Origin: Pseudomonas coleopterorum
GTDB lineage: Bacteria; Pseudomonadota; Gammaproteobacteria; Pseudomonadales; Pseudomonadaceae
NCBI RefSeq assembly: GCF_900105555.1
Contig: NZ_FNTZ01000001.1
Span: 3,165,501 to 3,229,500, forward strand
Length of the DNA: 64,000 nucleotides
Reading direction: 5' to 3'
Shown: positions 55,425-63,388 of the stretch, piece by piece
Position numbering within the stretch: position 1 is the stretch's first letter
How the letters are laid out: every line of letters starts with the position of its first letter
Translations under genes and position numbers: made by a program
The notes under the pieces: model-generated
What the model saw: only the letters and a program-made list of their open reading frames with translations
Databases searched by the model: none
Told to the model about the DNA's origin: nothing

Positions 55425-55440
55425 ATGGATACATTTCGAC

Positions 55441-56772
55441 ATGGCTAGCTCCCGGTACAAGTTGTTGGTGGACACCTTTGCAGCCGATATCCGTGCCGGG
55501 CGTTTGCCGCCGGGTACGCGTTTGCCGACCCATCGCCAACTTGCGGCCACCCATGGCTTGGCCCTGGTCACTGCCAGCCGGGTGTATGCGGAATTGGAGG
55601 CCATGGGACTGGTCAGCGGGGAGACCGGGCGCGGGACGTTCGTGCGCGAGACGTCGTTGCCGCCCGGACAAGGCATCGATCAGCCGGACGTTGCGGCGGG
55701 TGTGATCGACCTCAACTTCAACTATCCGGCCATGCCGGGGCAAGCCGACCTGTTGCGCAGTGCCCTGCGCCAACTGGCGCTGTCCGGCGACCTGGAAGCT
55801 CATTTGCGCTATCAGCCACATGCGGGCCGCTTGCATGAACGGGCCTCCATCGCCCGTCATCTGCTCCAACGTGGCGTCACGGTAGATGCCGAGCAGATTC
55901 TGATTGTCAGTGGCGCCCAACACGGTCTGGCGGTGAGCCTGATGGCGTTGCTGCAACCGGGGGACGTGATTGCGGCCGATGCACTGACCTATCCGGGGTT
56001 CAAGCTGCTGGCCAAAACATTGCACCTTGAAGTGGTGCCCATTCCTGTCACGGCCCAAGGACCGGATCTGGAGGCCCTCGCCTCGCTCTGCCGCCGGCGT
56101 CCGGTGCGCGCCGTGTACACCATGCCCACGCTGCATAACCCATTGGGTTGGGTGCTGCCGACCGATCAACGCGAGCGCCTGGTGGCGATCGCCCGCGCAC
56201 ATGATCTGACAATCATCGAAGATGCAGCCTACGCGTTTCTGGCGCAGGATCCGCCGCCGCCGATCATCGAGTTGGCGCCTGAAAGAACCCTTTATGTGTC
56301 GGGGTTTTCCAAGAACATCGCCACTGGATTGCGCGTCGGCTACGTCGCAGCGCCGATGGACCGATTGGACGCCTTGAAGCGCACGGTCAAGGCCACGACC
56401 TGGAACACACCCGGCGTCATGACGGCCATCACCTGCGCCTGGCTCGACGATGGCACGGTCGCCGCACTGGAAACGCAAAAACGCGCAGATGCCCGAGCCA
56501 GGCAGGCGTTGGCCGACTCGCTGCTGTCAGGGTTGCCCGTGACACGTCACCCCGCTTCGTACTTTCTGTGGCTGCCGCTGGCGGAGGACGCAAGAGCGGA
56601 TCAGGTCACGCTGGAATTGATGCGCGACCACGTGTCGGTTTCGACGGCCGAGCCGTTCTGCACCTCGGCTCATGTCCCTCATGCCATACGGCTGGCGCTC
56701 GGCTCGGTGAGCATGGAGACCCTGCGTGAAGCGCTGACCACCGTAAAGCGGGTGGTCGGAGCCTATATCTGA
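55441..56772 (+). CDS. MocR/PdxR-family regulator (GntR HTH plus aminotransferase domain)
   Basis: 443 residues. N-terminal GntR winged helix: YKLLVDTFAADIRAGRLPPGTRLPTHRQLAATHGLALVTASRVYAELEAMGLVSGETGRGTFV. The C-terminal fold-type I aminotransferase-like domain has the PLP-Lys motif LYVSGFSKNIATGLRVGYV and HNPLGWVLPTDQRERL. Such regulators sense PLP or an amino compound. Start 55441 (MASSRYK); the frame is open far upstream but antisense to the EamA gene. The transporter opposite is the probable target. Confidence 0.92.
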   Translation: MASSRYKLLVDTFAADIRAGRLPPGTRLPTHRQLAATHGLALVTASRVYAELEAMGLVSGETGRGTFVRETSLPPGQGIDQPDVAAGVIDLNFNYPAMPGQADLLRSALRQLALSGDLEAHLRYQPHAGRLHERASIARHLLQRGVTVDAEQILIVSGAQHGLAVSLMALLQPGDVIAADALTYPGFKLLAKTLHLEVVPIPVTAQGPDLEALASLCRRRPVRAVYTMPTLHNPLGWVLPTDQRERLVAIARAHDLTIIEDAAYAFLAQDPPPPIIELAPERTLYVSGFSKNIATGLRVGYVAAPMDRLDALKRTVKATTWNTPGVMTAITCAWLDDGTVAALETQKRADARARQALADSLLSGLPVTRHPASYFLWLPLAEDARADQVTLELMRDHVSVSTAEPFCTSAHVPHAIRLALGSVSMETLREALTTVKRVVGAYI

Positions 56773-56783
56773 TCTCGGTTCAC

Positions 56784-58409
56784 TCAGGTACGAAAACGAG
56801 ACACGAGGTCGTTCAACTCGACCGCCAGACGCGACAGCTCGTGACTCGCCGCATTGGTCTGCAGAGCGCCCGCCGCAGACTGCGCGGACAGGTCACGAAT
56901 GGCGACCAGGTTGCTGTCCACTTCACGGGCGACCTGAGCCTGCTCTTCCGCCGCACTGGCGATGACCAGATTGCGTTCGTTGATCTGGCCGATGGCAGCA
57001 AAAATGTCTTCCAGTACCGCGCCAGAGGCTTGAGTGATTTCCAGAGTCCCTTGCGCGCGCAGGGTGCTATCGCGCATCGAGTCGACAGCTTGCTCGGCGG
57101 TGGTCTGCACGCTGCCGATCATCTGCTCGATCTCGCGGGTGGACTCCTGAGTGCGATAGGCGAGCGTTCGCACCTCATCGGCGACCACGGCAAAACCGCG
57201 CCCCGCCTCACCAGCACGGGCGGCCTCGATGGCGGCATTGAGGGCCAGCAGGTTGGTCTGCTCCGATACGGCACGGATCACGTCCAGTACCTTGCCGATG
57301 TTGCGCACTTCGCCGGCCAGGTGCTGGATACGCTCTGCGCTGCCCTGGATTTCAGTTGTCATCAACTGAGTACCGGCGATGTTTTCGCGAACCTGTTGAC
57401 GGCTTTTCTCCGACAGCGTGTTTGAGGCTGTCGCCGCTTGCGAAGTGGACACGGCATTGCGCGCGACTTCTTCGACGGCGCTGGTCATCTGGTTGACTGC
57501 AGTGGCGGCTTGTTCAAGTTGCATGTCTTGTTGCTGCAGGCCACGGTTGCTTTCCTCGGTCACTGCGTTGAGCTCTTCGGCCGCCGACGCCAGTTGGGTC
57601 GCGGAACCGGAAATCAGGATCAAGGTGTTGCGCTGGCTGGCTTGCATGCGCTGAAGCTCGACGAACAAGTCACCAATCTCGTTGCGGCCCGGGGACACGA
57701 CCTCCTGGGTCAGGTCGCCGTTGGCGATGCGTTTGAAATGCTCACCAGCTTCACGAAGCGGGCGCAGTACACGGCCGGAGATGAACATCCAGCAAACCAC
57801 CGCCAGCGCCAGCGTGATACAGGCCAGTGCCAGGGATAGCCGCTTGGCGGTTGCCAGGCGGTCACTGGCGTCCTGGTTGATCTCAGCGGCACGGGCATCC
57901 AGGGCGCCGACCAGATTCACCCGGATTTCCTGAAGCTTGGTCATGCCCTTGCCAGCGCTGATGTTGACCACGAAATACTGGTCCGCCGAGCGTGCACGGG
58001 TGGCAGCGCGCTGGCCGACGATGGCGGTGCCGTACTCGGCGAACGCGGCCTTCAAGTCGTCGGCGAGCGCCTGAAGTTTCGGGTCGCGAATATCGGCCGT
58101 CGAGGCATTGAGTTTGGCAATGGCATCGTTCCAGATGCCTTCACTGCGCACCAGCCGGGCTTCCGCATCCTCGAATCGACCGCCCACGGTTTCGATGAAG
58201 GCCGATGACACATTGGCACTGGTACGGATGGCCAACAGCAGCGAATTGTTGATACCGTCAATCTGTTGTGAAGTATGTCTGAGCTCGTCGACCTGGTCGT
58301 AGCTGCGCACCGCCGATGACCAACTGTTGACGATCGAGAACATCAGCGCGATGACGAATAACACCAACACGCCGATCATGCCTGTGCGGACTTTCAAGTG
58401 GGCGAACAT
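56784..58409 (-). CDS. Methyl-accepting chemotaxis protein
   Basis: 541 residues: TM1 (about 8-30), a periplasmic helical ligand domain of the four-helix-bundle type (about 31-185), TM2 (about 190-212), a HAMP domain (FISGRVLRPLREAGEHFKRIANGDLTQEV) and the cytoplasmic signalling hairpin with the invariant tip VVRAVSEQTNLLALNAAIEA-like sequence (present as IRAVSEQTNLLALNAAIEAA, RGFAVVADEVRTLA). It couples to CheW/CheA. No C-terminal pentapeptide for CheR is seen. Ligand unknown. Confidence 0.95.
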   Translation of the reverse strand: MFAHLKVRTGMIGVLVLFVIALMFSIVNSWSSAVRSYDQVDELRHTSQQIDGINNSLLLAIRTSANVSSAFIETVGGRFEDAEARLVRSEGIWNDAIAKLNASTADIRDPKLQALADDLKAAFAEYGTAIVGQRAATRARSADQYFVVNISAGKGMTKLQEIRVNLVGALDARAAEINQDASDRLATAKRLSLALACITLALAVVCWMFISGRVLRPLREAGEHFKRIANGDLTQEVVSPGRNEIGDLFVELQRMQASQRNTLILISGSATQLASAAEELNAVTEESNRGLQQQDMQLEQAATAVNQMTSAVEEVARNAVSTSQAATASNTLSEKSRQQVRENIAGTQLMTTEIQGSAERIQHLAGEVRNIGKVLDVIRAVSEQTNLLALNAAIEAARAGEAGRGFAVVADEVRTLAYRTQESTREIEQMIGSVQTTAEQAVDSMRDSTLRAQGTLEITQASGAVLEDIFAAIGQINERNLVIASAAEEQAQVAREVDSNLVAIRDLSAQSAAGALQTNAASHELSRLAVELNDLVSRFRT

Positions 58410-58603
58410 GGAGAAGCTCCGGACTGCGAATAGATTGTTGTAATACGCTATCCACGCCAGGCGTTGAAACTTGAGCGGCTTACGGAGAAGCTGGGCGATC
58501 AGCGCACAGTTTGGTGCAAGCTAGCCCTGTATTTTTTGAGTTCGCTCTCGGCACAGGTTCATTCGCCTCAGTGCCGTCACTACATCTTGAAGAGAAAGAG
58601 CAA

Positions 58604-59335
58604 ATGAAGCTGATCGCCGCGCAAATCCGCCCCGTACCGGGCGACTGTGAAGCAAACATCGCCAAACATATGGCTGCCATCCGGCAGGCCGCAAATCTGG
58701 GCGCCAATCTCGTGCTCTTTCCCGAGCTTTCCCTGACCGGTTACGAGCCAAGGCTGGCTGATGCCTTGGCGATGGATGCGAGCGACGGCCGTCTTGATGA
58801 GTTCCAGCAACTGAGCGATCGATATGGGATGCTCATCGCCGTGGGTGCGCCCACCCAGGGACGCGAGGGTATCGAAATCAGCATGATCAGTTTCCAGCCT
58901 GGACAGCCGCGTACCTGCTACTCAAAACAGATTCTGCATGCCGACGAATTACCGTTCTTCGCCGCCGGCAGCCGCAAGCTTGTGCTGAATCACGCAGATG
59001 TCATCTTGGCCCCCGCCATTTGCTACGAATCACTTCAGCCAAGCCACGCCGAAGAAGCTGCACAGTCGGGTGCTCAGGTGTATCTGGCAAGCGTGGCGAA
59101 GTCTGAGCGCGGTACGACCTTGGCGAAAGCTCATTATCCGATGATCGCTGAAAAGCATTCCATGACCGTGGTGATGGCGAACTGCGTAGGGTCCGCCGAC
59201 GACTATGTCGCGGCGGGTTGCTCTGCCATTTGGAACAATCAGGGTCAAATCCTGTGCAGTGCAGATGCCGTTCAAGAAGCACTAGTCGCTTATGACACGC
59301 AGACTTGGGAGGCGGGAGTATTCGACTTGCTGTGA
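58604..59335 (+). CDS. Carbon-nitrogen hydrolase (nitrilase superfamily)
   Basis: 243 residues from MKLIAAQIRPVPGDCEANIAKH. The catalytic triad is visible: Glu in LVLFPELSLTGYEP, Lys in CYSKQILHADE and Cys in LAPAICYESLQPSHAEEAAQSGA. It is somewhat shorter than typical members (260-280). Substrate unknown. The ATG is chosen at 58604 because the family N-terminus begins there; the frame is open upstream. Divergent from the chemoreceptor gene; possible functional link not testable here. Confidence 0.9.
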   Translation: MKLIAAQIRPVPGDCEANIAKHMAAIRQAANLGANLVLFPELSLTGYEPRLADALAMDASDGRLDEFQQLSDRYGMLIAVGAPTQGREGIEISMISFQPGQPRTCYSKQILHADELPFFAAGSRKLVLNHADVILAPAICYESLQPSHAEEAAQSGAQVYLASVAKSERGTTLAKAHYPMIAEKHSMTVVMANCVGSADDYVAAGCSAIWNNQGQILCSADAVQEALVAYDTQTWEAGVFDLL

Positions 59336-59417
59336 AACCGGTCCGTCCGCGTTGCGACCTGAGAATCACCGACTGTTTTTTCTGAATGCCGCACCCACGC
59401 GTAGATAGCAAGACGGC

Positions 59418-59744
59418 TCACCATCTAAGGATGTTTCCGGCAGGCGCCTCCCGACGAAGATCTACCCTGACCAACTCGTCATTGATGAATAGCATGTACT
59501 GGTAGGCACCACCATTCGGGCCGTAGACAACCACATCGGTTTTCTGCGAGCCCTTGCGTGGCACACCGTTGTTGCGTATCACCGGACCGTCGCTGGCTTG
59601 GGCAACGGGACTGCCACATGACTGTAAAACGTCAGCAAGCTTGTCTCCGGGATTGACCAGCTTTGTTCCGCAACGGCTGGCTGCGTTTGCATCGGTAATG
59701 AGCATGCACGCGAACAGCAACGCCATCGATGGCTTGATAAACAT
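59418..59744 (-). CDS. DUF2845 domain-containing exported protein
   Basis: 108 residues with signal peptide MFIKPSMALLFACMLITDANA and a small domain RCGTKLVNPGDKLADVLQSCGSPVAQAS followed by a beta-rich C-terminus (YQYMLFINDELVRVDLR). Two conserved cysteines occur, with the GTKLVNxGD and CGxP motifs of DUF2845/BamE-like folds. Function unknown. It lies 58 bp after the Fic gene end on the same strand. Confidence 0.82.
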   Translation of the reverse strand: MFIKPSMALLFACMLITDANAASRCGTKLVNPGDKLADVLQSCGSPVAQASDGPVIRNNGVPRKGSQKTDVVVYGPNGGAYQYMLFINDELVRVDLRREAPAGNILRW

Positions 59745-59802
59745 CGTGTATCTCCTGAGCATTGATAGTCGTTTACTCGGCCCCGCGCTTGGACCTTCCC
59801 TT

Positions 59803-61155
59803 CTACCGACCCCTCCTCCTCCAAGCTTCCAGCTCCGAGGGCCTGAGCCGGTAACGCGCCAGAACCCCCTCATGCAGGCGTTGCAGCTCCTCGACGATAA
59901 CCGCCTCCACCCCTTCCTGCTCACCTTGCGGGACCTGCTCTGACACGCACTGCCGGATAACGGTCAACGGATCACGTTCGGGCTGACGCACCACTTCGCG
60001 TATGGTGCTCTTGATCAGTTCCCGCCATACCAGACGAAGCGGATCAGGCTCGGCCAGCGTTTGACGTATCACCATGTATTCCTGCGCCGATCGCTCGTAG
60101 GCCCATACATACAGATCACGGAGTAGTTCCACACGCGTCATCTCGTAGACGCCCAGCGTTGCTCGGCTGTAGGCAATTTCAGGCACATCGAGAAATGTCA
60201 GTGGGCAGAGGTTGGCGCGAAACAACGGTAAGTTCGCCGCAAGCCGTGAGGTACGCTTGTTGATATCTGCGAAAGGCTGCAGATAGGGTAAATGCACCAT
60301 CACGAAAAAGGATTGCTCAAACGGATCAGTGATCCGATTGGCCTTGCTCAGCACTTCGTCCAGTAACTTATCGATGAGCTGAGGCGCGGACAGTGGCCGA
60401 TACACGCTTTTGCTGATGTCTACCGCATGCTGACGAATCCGCCCTTCATCAGCAGGATTGGGCAGCAGGTTTTCCGATAGAGCGCTGTGCAGGTTCATCA
60501 ATGTATAACGATTGAATTCGACTGTATCAACGTTCTCGACCAACAACTCGATTGCCACCTTATGATTGAGGATCATCTGGGTTTCGATCGCTGGCTTGCC
60601 CTGCGCCACCCGACCATGCTCGATCAACTCTCGGGTGTCCAGTCGTGAGTAGGTATTGCCTTCCAGATGACTGGACGCCCATGACAAGTCGATCAACAGC
60701 CGGTTAAGGATGGCGCGGCTATGGGTACCAGCAGGTGATTCGTCCGGTGAGGTACGCCCTATGTTATGCAGCCGACGCCTCAGCGACTCGGAGAGATACG
60801 AGGTGCGATTGGGCAGGTAGGCATCGAGAAATTCGCGTTGATAGCCCACAGGGGTGCGCAAATGCAAAGGCTGATCGATATAGGCCAGGATGTCCGTGCT
60901 GTCGGCGGACAGGGGAATCCCGATCGGGAAGGCATCGTTGACATGCAGGACATCGCTGACATTCAAACCCGGAGCTAAATAACGTCTCGCACGGGCATCA
61001 CCGCGCGTCTCGAGCTCACCGGTCTCGACCAACTGGCTCAGCCACCGCTGTACAGTGCGGCGGGCCAGTTGAGGACGTCGCGCCAGGATTTCGGCCAAAG
61101 TCAGCCCTGAAGATGATTCAAGAATGAGTTTCTTCAGTTCTTGTGCGTCAGGCAT
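59803..61155 (-). CDS. Fic-family protein with N-terminal HTH and a non-canonical Fic motif
   Basis: 450 residues. N-terminal winged helix (about 1-65: LKKLILESSSGLTLAEILARRPQLARRTVQRWLSQLVETGELETRGDARARRYL). The Fic core has the autoinhibitory motif SSHLEG (Ser161-Glu165) before the active site, as in class II Fic proteins. The active-site motif is QPFADINKRTSR (Gln293 to Arg304) where active enzymes have HPFxxGNGRxxR: the catalytic His is Gln and both glycines are changed, as in a known QPFxDxNKR subgroup. AMP transfer is thus doubtful. The start codon has no Shine-Dalgarno; an operator-like array begins 7 bp upstream. Confidence 0.9.
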   Translation of the reverse strand: MPDAQELKKLILESSSGLTLAEILARRPQLARRTVQRWLSQLVETGELETRGDARARRYLAPGLNVSDVLHVNDAFPIGIPLSADSTDILAYIDQPLHLRTPVGYQREFLDAYLPNRTSYLSESLRRRLHNIGRTSPDESPAGTHSRAILNRLLIDLSWASSHLEGNTYSRLDTRELIEHGRVAQGKPAIETQMILNHKVAIELLVENVDTVEFNRYTLMNLHSALSENLLPNPADEGRIRQHAVDISKSVYRPLSAPQLIDKLLDEVLSKANRITDPFEQSFFVMVHLPYLQPFADINKRTSRLAANLPLFRANLCPLTFLDVPEIAYSRATLGVYEMTRVELLRDLYVWAYERSAQEYMVIRQTLAEPDPLRLVWRELIKSTIREVVRQPERDPLTVIRQCVSEQVPQGEQEGVEAVIVEELQRLHEGVLARYRLRPSELEAWRRRGR

Positions 61156-61161
61156 ATTTTT

Positions 61162-61260
61162 TGGCGCGATTTAGTGAGGACATGGCGCGATTATGGCGCG
61201 ATTTCGCGAATCGCGCCAATCTGTGGCGCAATCTGTGGCGCGACTCAGTGAATCGCGCCA
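61162..61260. promoter_or_regulatory. Seven-copy operator-like array upstream of the Fic gene
   Basis: Units of TGGCGCGATT (or one- to two-base variants) occur at 61162, 61183, 61194, 61224 and 61236 on the plus strand and, inverted as AATCGCGCCA, at 61209 and 61251. Two pairs form 25-bp dyads with a 5-base spacer (61194-61218 and 61236-61260). The first unit lies 6 bases from the Fic start codon. Repetition and dyad symmetry suggest a cooperative binding region for a regulator, probably the Fic protein's own HTH. Confidence 0.75.
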
Positions 61261-61371
61261 ACGAAGAACGCTCCAATGGGAATCCCCACAGGTAGACGTC
61301 CGCGATGAGCTCTGGCTGTGATAGCCGCTCTCAGCGAACCAGCATAGAGGCATGGACCGCCGTGCACATTA

Positions 61372-61388
61372 ATGTTACGATATAACAT
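61372..61388. promoter_or_regulatory. Zur box
   Basis: ATGTTACGATATAACAT is a 17-bp dyad (ATGTTA-N5-TAACAT) that agrees closely with the gamma-proteobacterial Zur consensus and lies 25 bp upstream of rpmE2, overlapping its likely -10 element. Zur with zinc would repress the gene; zinc starvation would release it. Confidence 0.88.
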
Positions 61389-61413
61389 CTATAAACGACG
61401 TGAGATCCCGACC

Positions 61414-61671
61414 ATGAAACCTGGTATTCACCCGGACTATCGGACAGTCCTGTTCCACGACACAGCCGCCGACGTTTATTTCCTGATCGGCTCGACCGTG
61501 GAAACGACTCGAACCGAGACGCATACGGATGGCAAAGCGTACCCGTATGTCGCCCTTGACGTTTCGAGCGCTTCACATCCCGTCTACACCGGGCAAGTCC
61601 GAAAAACACAGGCAGAAGGACGGATTGCCGGCTTCAACAAGCGCTTCGCCGGTTTCACTTCCACCAAGTAA
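61414..61671 (+). CDS. rpmE2: Type B 50S ribosomal protein L31 (zinc-independent)
   Basis: 85 residues, [64 protein letters not shown]. It contains no cysteine, so it is the C-minus paralogue that replaces zinc-binding L31 when zinc is scarce, freeing ribosomal zinc. The start at 61414 follows a short leader after a Zur box. The usual partner gene for the C-minus L36 is absent directly downstream, where a hairpin follows. Confidence 0.96.
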   Translation: MKPGIHPDYRTVLFHDTAADVYFLIGSTVETTRTETHTDGKAYPYVALDVSSASHPVYTGQVRKTQAEGRIAGFNKRFAGFTSTK

Positions 61672-61673
61672 AC

Positions 61674-61723
61674 CCAAGCGATGGCGTGGTGAAGTCAGTG
61701 CGTGCTACTGACTTCACGCTTGG
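61674..61723 (+). terminator. Large hairpin after rpmE2
   Basis: The 11-bp perfect stem GTGAAGTCAGT / ACTGACTTCAC (loop GCGTGCT, 61689-61717) is surrounded by an outer 7-bp pair CCAAGCG / CGCTTGG (61674-61680, 61717-61723). It begins 2 bp after the rpmE2 stop and is probably its terminator, though a T-run is lacking. The following 199 bp (61724-61922) hold nothing recognisable. Confidence 0.65.
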
Positions 61724-61922
61724 CAACGTCATCGCGGTCGCAACAACCCGCGCCGGTCCTGCGCTTGGAACCTATTACCGGTCGGCTTTGCGTTCTGAAA
61801 TCGAGCATATTGCTGTGCTGCGCGTTGCAGTGGAGCGCGACATGTTTGCAATGCGATCCTCTGGCGGGGCGCCTCACCGTTGGAGATCAGTATCGATCCA
61901 GATCAGGTATCGCACGCGGCAG

Positions 61923-62372
61923 TCAAATGCGCTTGATCGCATACAAAAACGCAAAAACGGCCAGAATTTTGAAGGTCGCCAAAAGCGCTTTGAAAGCCAA
62001 AGAATACCATTCTGTTCCTTCAATGCAGTCCATGCACTGCAGCGACTCAGGAGAACTTCCTGACTTGGTGAACTCCAGTTCGCGGCAATAGCCGTAAAAC
62101 ATGAATGACCAAAGCAGCATGACCATGCCCAATGCCTTGACCTTGTCCCTGGAGGAGTAGTTGACTTCCGGCTCAAGAAAGTAAACCACCCCAGCCAAGA
62201 CAAAAAAGAACATGCCGACATAAGCCATTTTTTTCCGGCACCTTGGCGACGCCCGAAAATTGTTGAACACATCGAAGGGATGAAATGTATGGTCCCTCTG
62301 TAACCTATCCTCGAGGGAAACCAGATACCCCGAGCAAAAAGCCAACATCCCGATAATAAGAACAAGGATCAT
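61923..62372 (-). CDS. Hypothetical membrane protein
   Basis: 149 residues with four hydrophobic stretches (MILVLIIGMLAFCSGYLVSL, MAYVGMFFFVLAGVVYFL, ALGMVMLLWSFMFYGYC, FKILAVFAFLYAI) and charged loops, plausible as a four-helix membrane protein. The base composition is lower in GC than neighbours, suggesting acquisition. Another frame (61874-62365) overlaps it but lacks this pattern. No family is recognised and the RBS is weak. Confidence 0.55.
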   Translation of the reverse strand: MILVLIIGMLAFCSGYLVSLEDRLQRDHTFHPFDVFNNFRASPRCRKKMAYVGMFFFVLAGVVYFLEPEVNYSSRDKVKALGMVMLLWSFMFYGYCRELEFTKSGSSPESLQCMDCIEGTEWYSLAFKALLATFKILAVFAFLYAIKRI

Positions 62373-62534
62373 ATGAAGCCCCGCATTGGCAAAACCGAGC
62401 AGAGCGCCGAGTTACCATTTTCGGATCAGGCTGTAGCTCTCACTAACTGAATACTAACACTGGCACCCGCGATCGGAATATGATGCGGTCGTGTTGTCAA
62501 CGGCTCCTTTTCGAGCAATCTATCGCTCGGCTGG

Positions 62535-63308
62535 GTGTTAGAATCCTGCGTCCCTGGACTCCGCCCGAGTGATGCACTCATGCTCCTGAATCTTGAAATC
62601 CGCAGCTATGAGCGTGAAAACCCTCACCACTCCCACGACCATGCTCAATTGGTCCTGCCGGTTCGTGGCCAGATGGAAATTGATGTAGACGGTCGCGGTG
62701 GCAGCATCGACCAGTCATTGGCCGCTGTGGTGAGACCGGGTTCGGTGCACTCCCAGCTCAGCCACGCAGACAGCCGTTTCCTGGTGCTGGACTGCGCGCC
62801 GACCCTCCTGGAGACACTCCAGATGGAGCGTCTGGCTCGAAAGACCTACGTGCCTATTTCCCCTGCGACAAGGCGGCTGATCGAGTTCGCCGAGCTCATC
62901 GGCAACAAGCAGCTCGCCTTGGGCGCTCCACAGTTGAGCTCGCTGCTTCTCTCATCTCTCGGCCCTGACATCTACAGTTCCCCATCCGCCATCGAGCAAC
63001 TGGTCGCCCGCTTGCAGGCTAACCCAGGGGCAAACTGGAGCAACGAAGTCATGGCCCAGGTTGCGAACATGAGCATGAGTCAACTGCACCAGCGATTTCG
63101 GCAGATGTTTGGAATGAGTCCTCAGGCCTGGTTGACGGAGTTACGCATAAAGCAAGCTCAACGATGGCTGCGTGGCACTTCCTTGCCGATCGCCGAGATT
63201 GCCTTGCGTACAGGTTTTTCCGATCAGGCGTCGCTGACTCGAACCATGCAACGTGTGAGCGCGATCACTCCGGCGGTGTATCGCAAAGCGCAAAAACATG
63301 CTGGGTAA
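62535..63308 (+). CDS. AraC-family transcriptional regulator
   Basis: 257 residues from a GTG at 62535, or 242 from the ATG at 62580 (MLLNLEIRSYERENPHHSHDHAQLVLPVRGQMEIDVDGRGG, a cupin sensor). Neither start has a strong RBS; SDALMLLNLEIRSY reads as continuous family sequence, so the longer form is preferred. The C-terminal HTH is WSNEVMAQVANMSMSQLHQRFRQMFGMSPQAWLTELRIKQAQRWLRG ... IAEIALRTGFSDQASLTRTMQR. It lies 80 bp before an EamA-type gene on the same strand, which it probably controls. Confidence 0.9.
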   Translation: MLESCVPGLRPSDALMLLNLEIRSYERENPHHSHDHAQLVLPVRGQMEIDVDGRGGSIDQSLAAVVRPGSVHSQLSHADSRFLVLDCAPTLLETLQMERLARKTYVPISPATRRLIEFAELIGNKQLALGAPQLSSLLLSSLGPDIYSSPSAIEQLVARLQANPGANWSNEVMAQVANMSMSQLHQRFRQMFGMSPQAWLTELRIKQAQRWLRGTSLPIAEIALRTGFSDQASLTRTMQRVSAITPAVYRKAQKHAG

Positions 63309-63388
63309 AAAATTCGGCAGCTACTGACAATACTCTCTTGGCTCGACGCTTCAGACTTTCCCCGTTCAAGCTGCGGAGCACGGGTGGA

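Noticed and set aside
61224..61233. Seven-copy array near 61162-61260 considered as a CRISPR
   Set aside because: Units are 10 bp, in both orientations, with 1-11-base gaps; no spacers of CRISPR length or cas genes.
61874..62365. 163-codon minus-strand frame overlapping the 61923-62372 gene
   Set aside because: The competing frame has regular membrane helices and a better start; this one lacks coherent structure.
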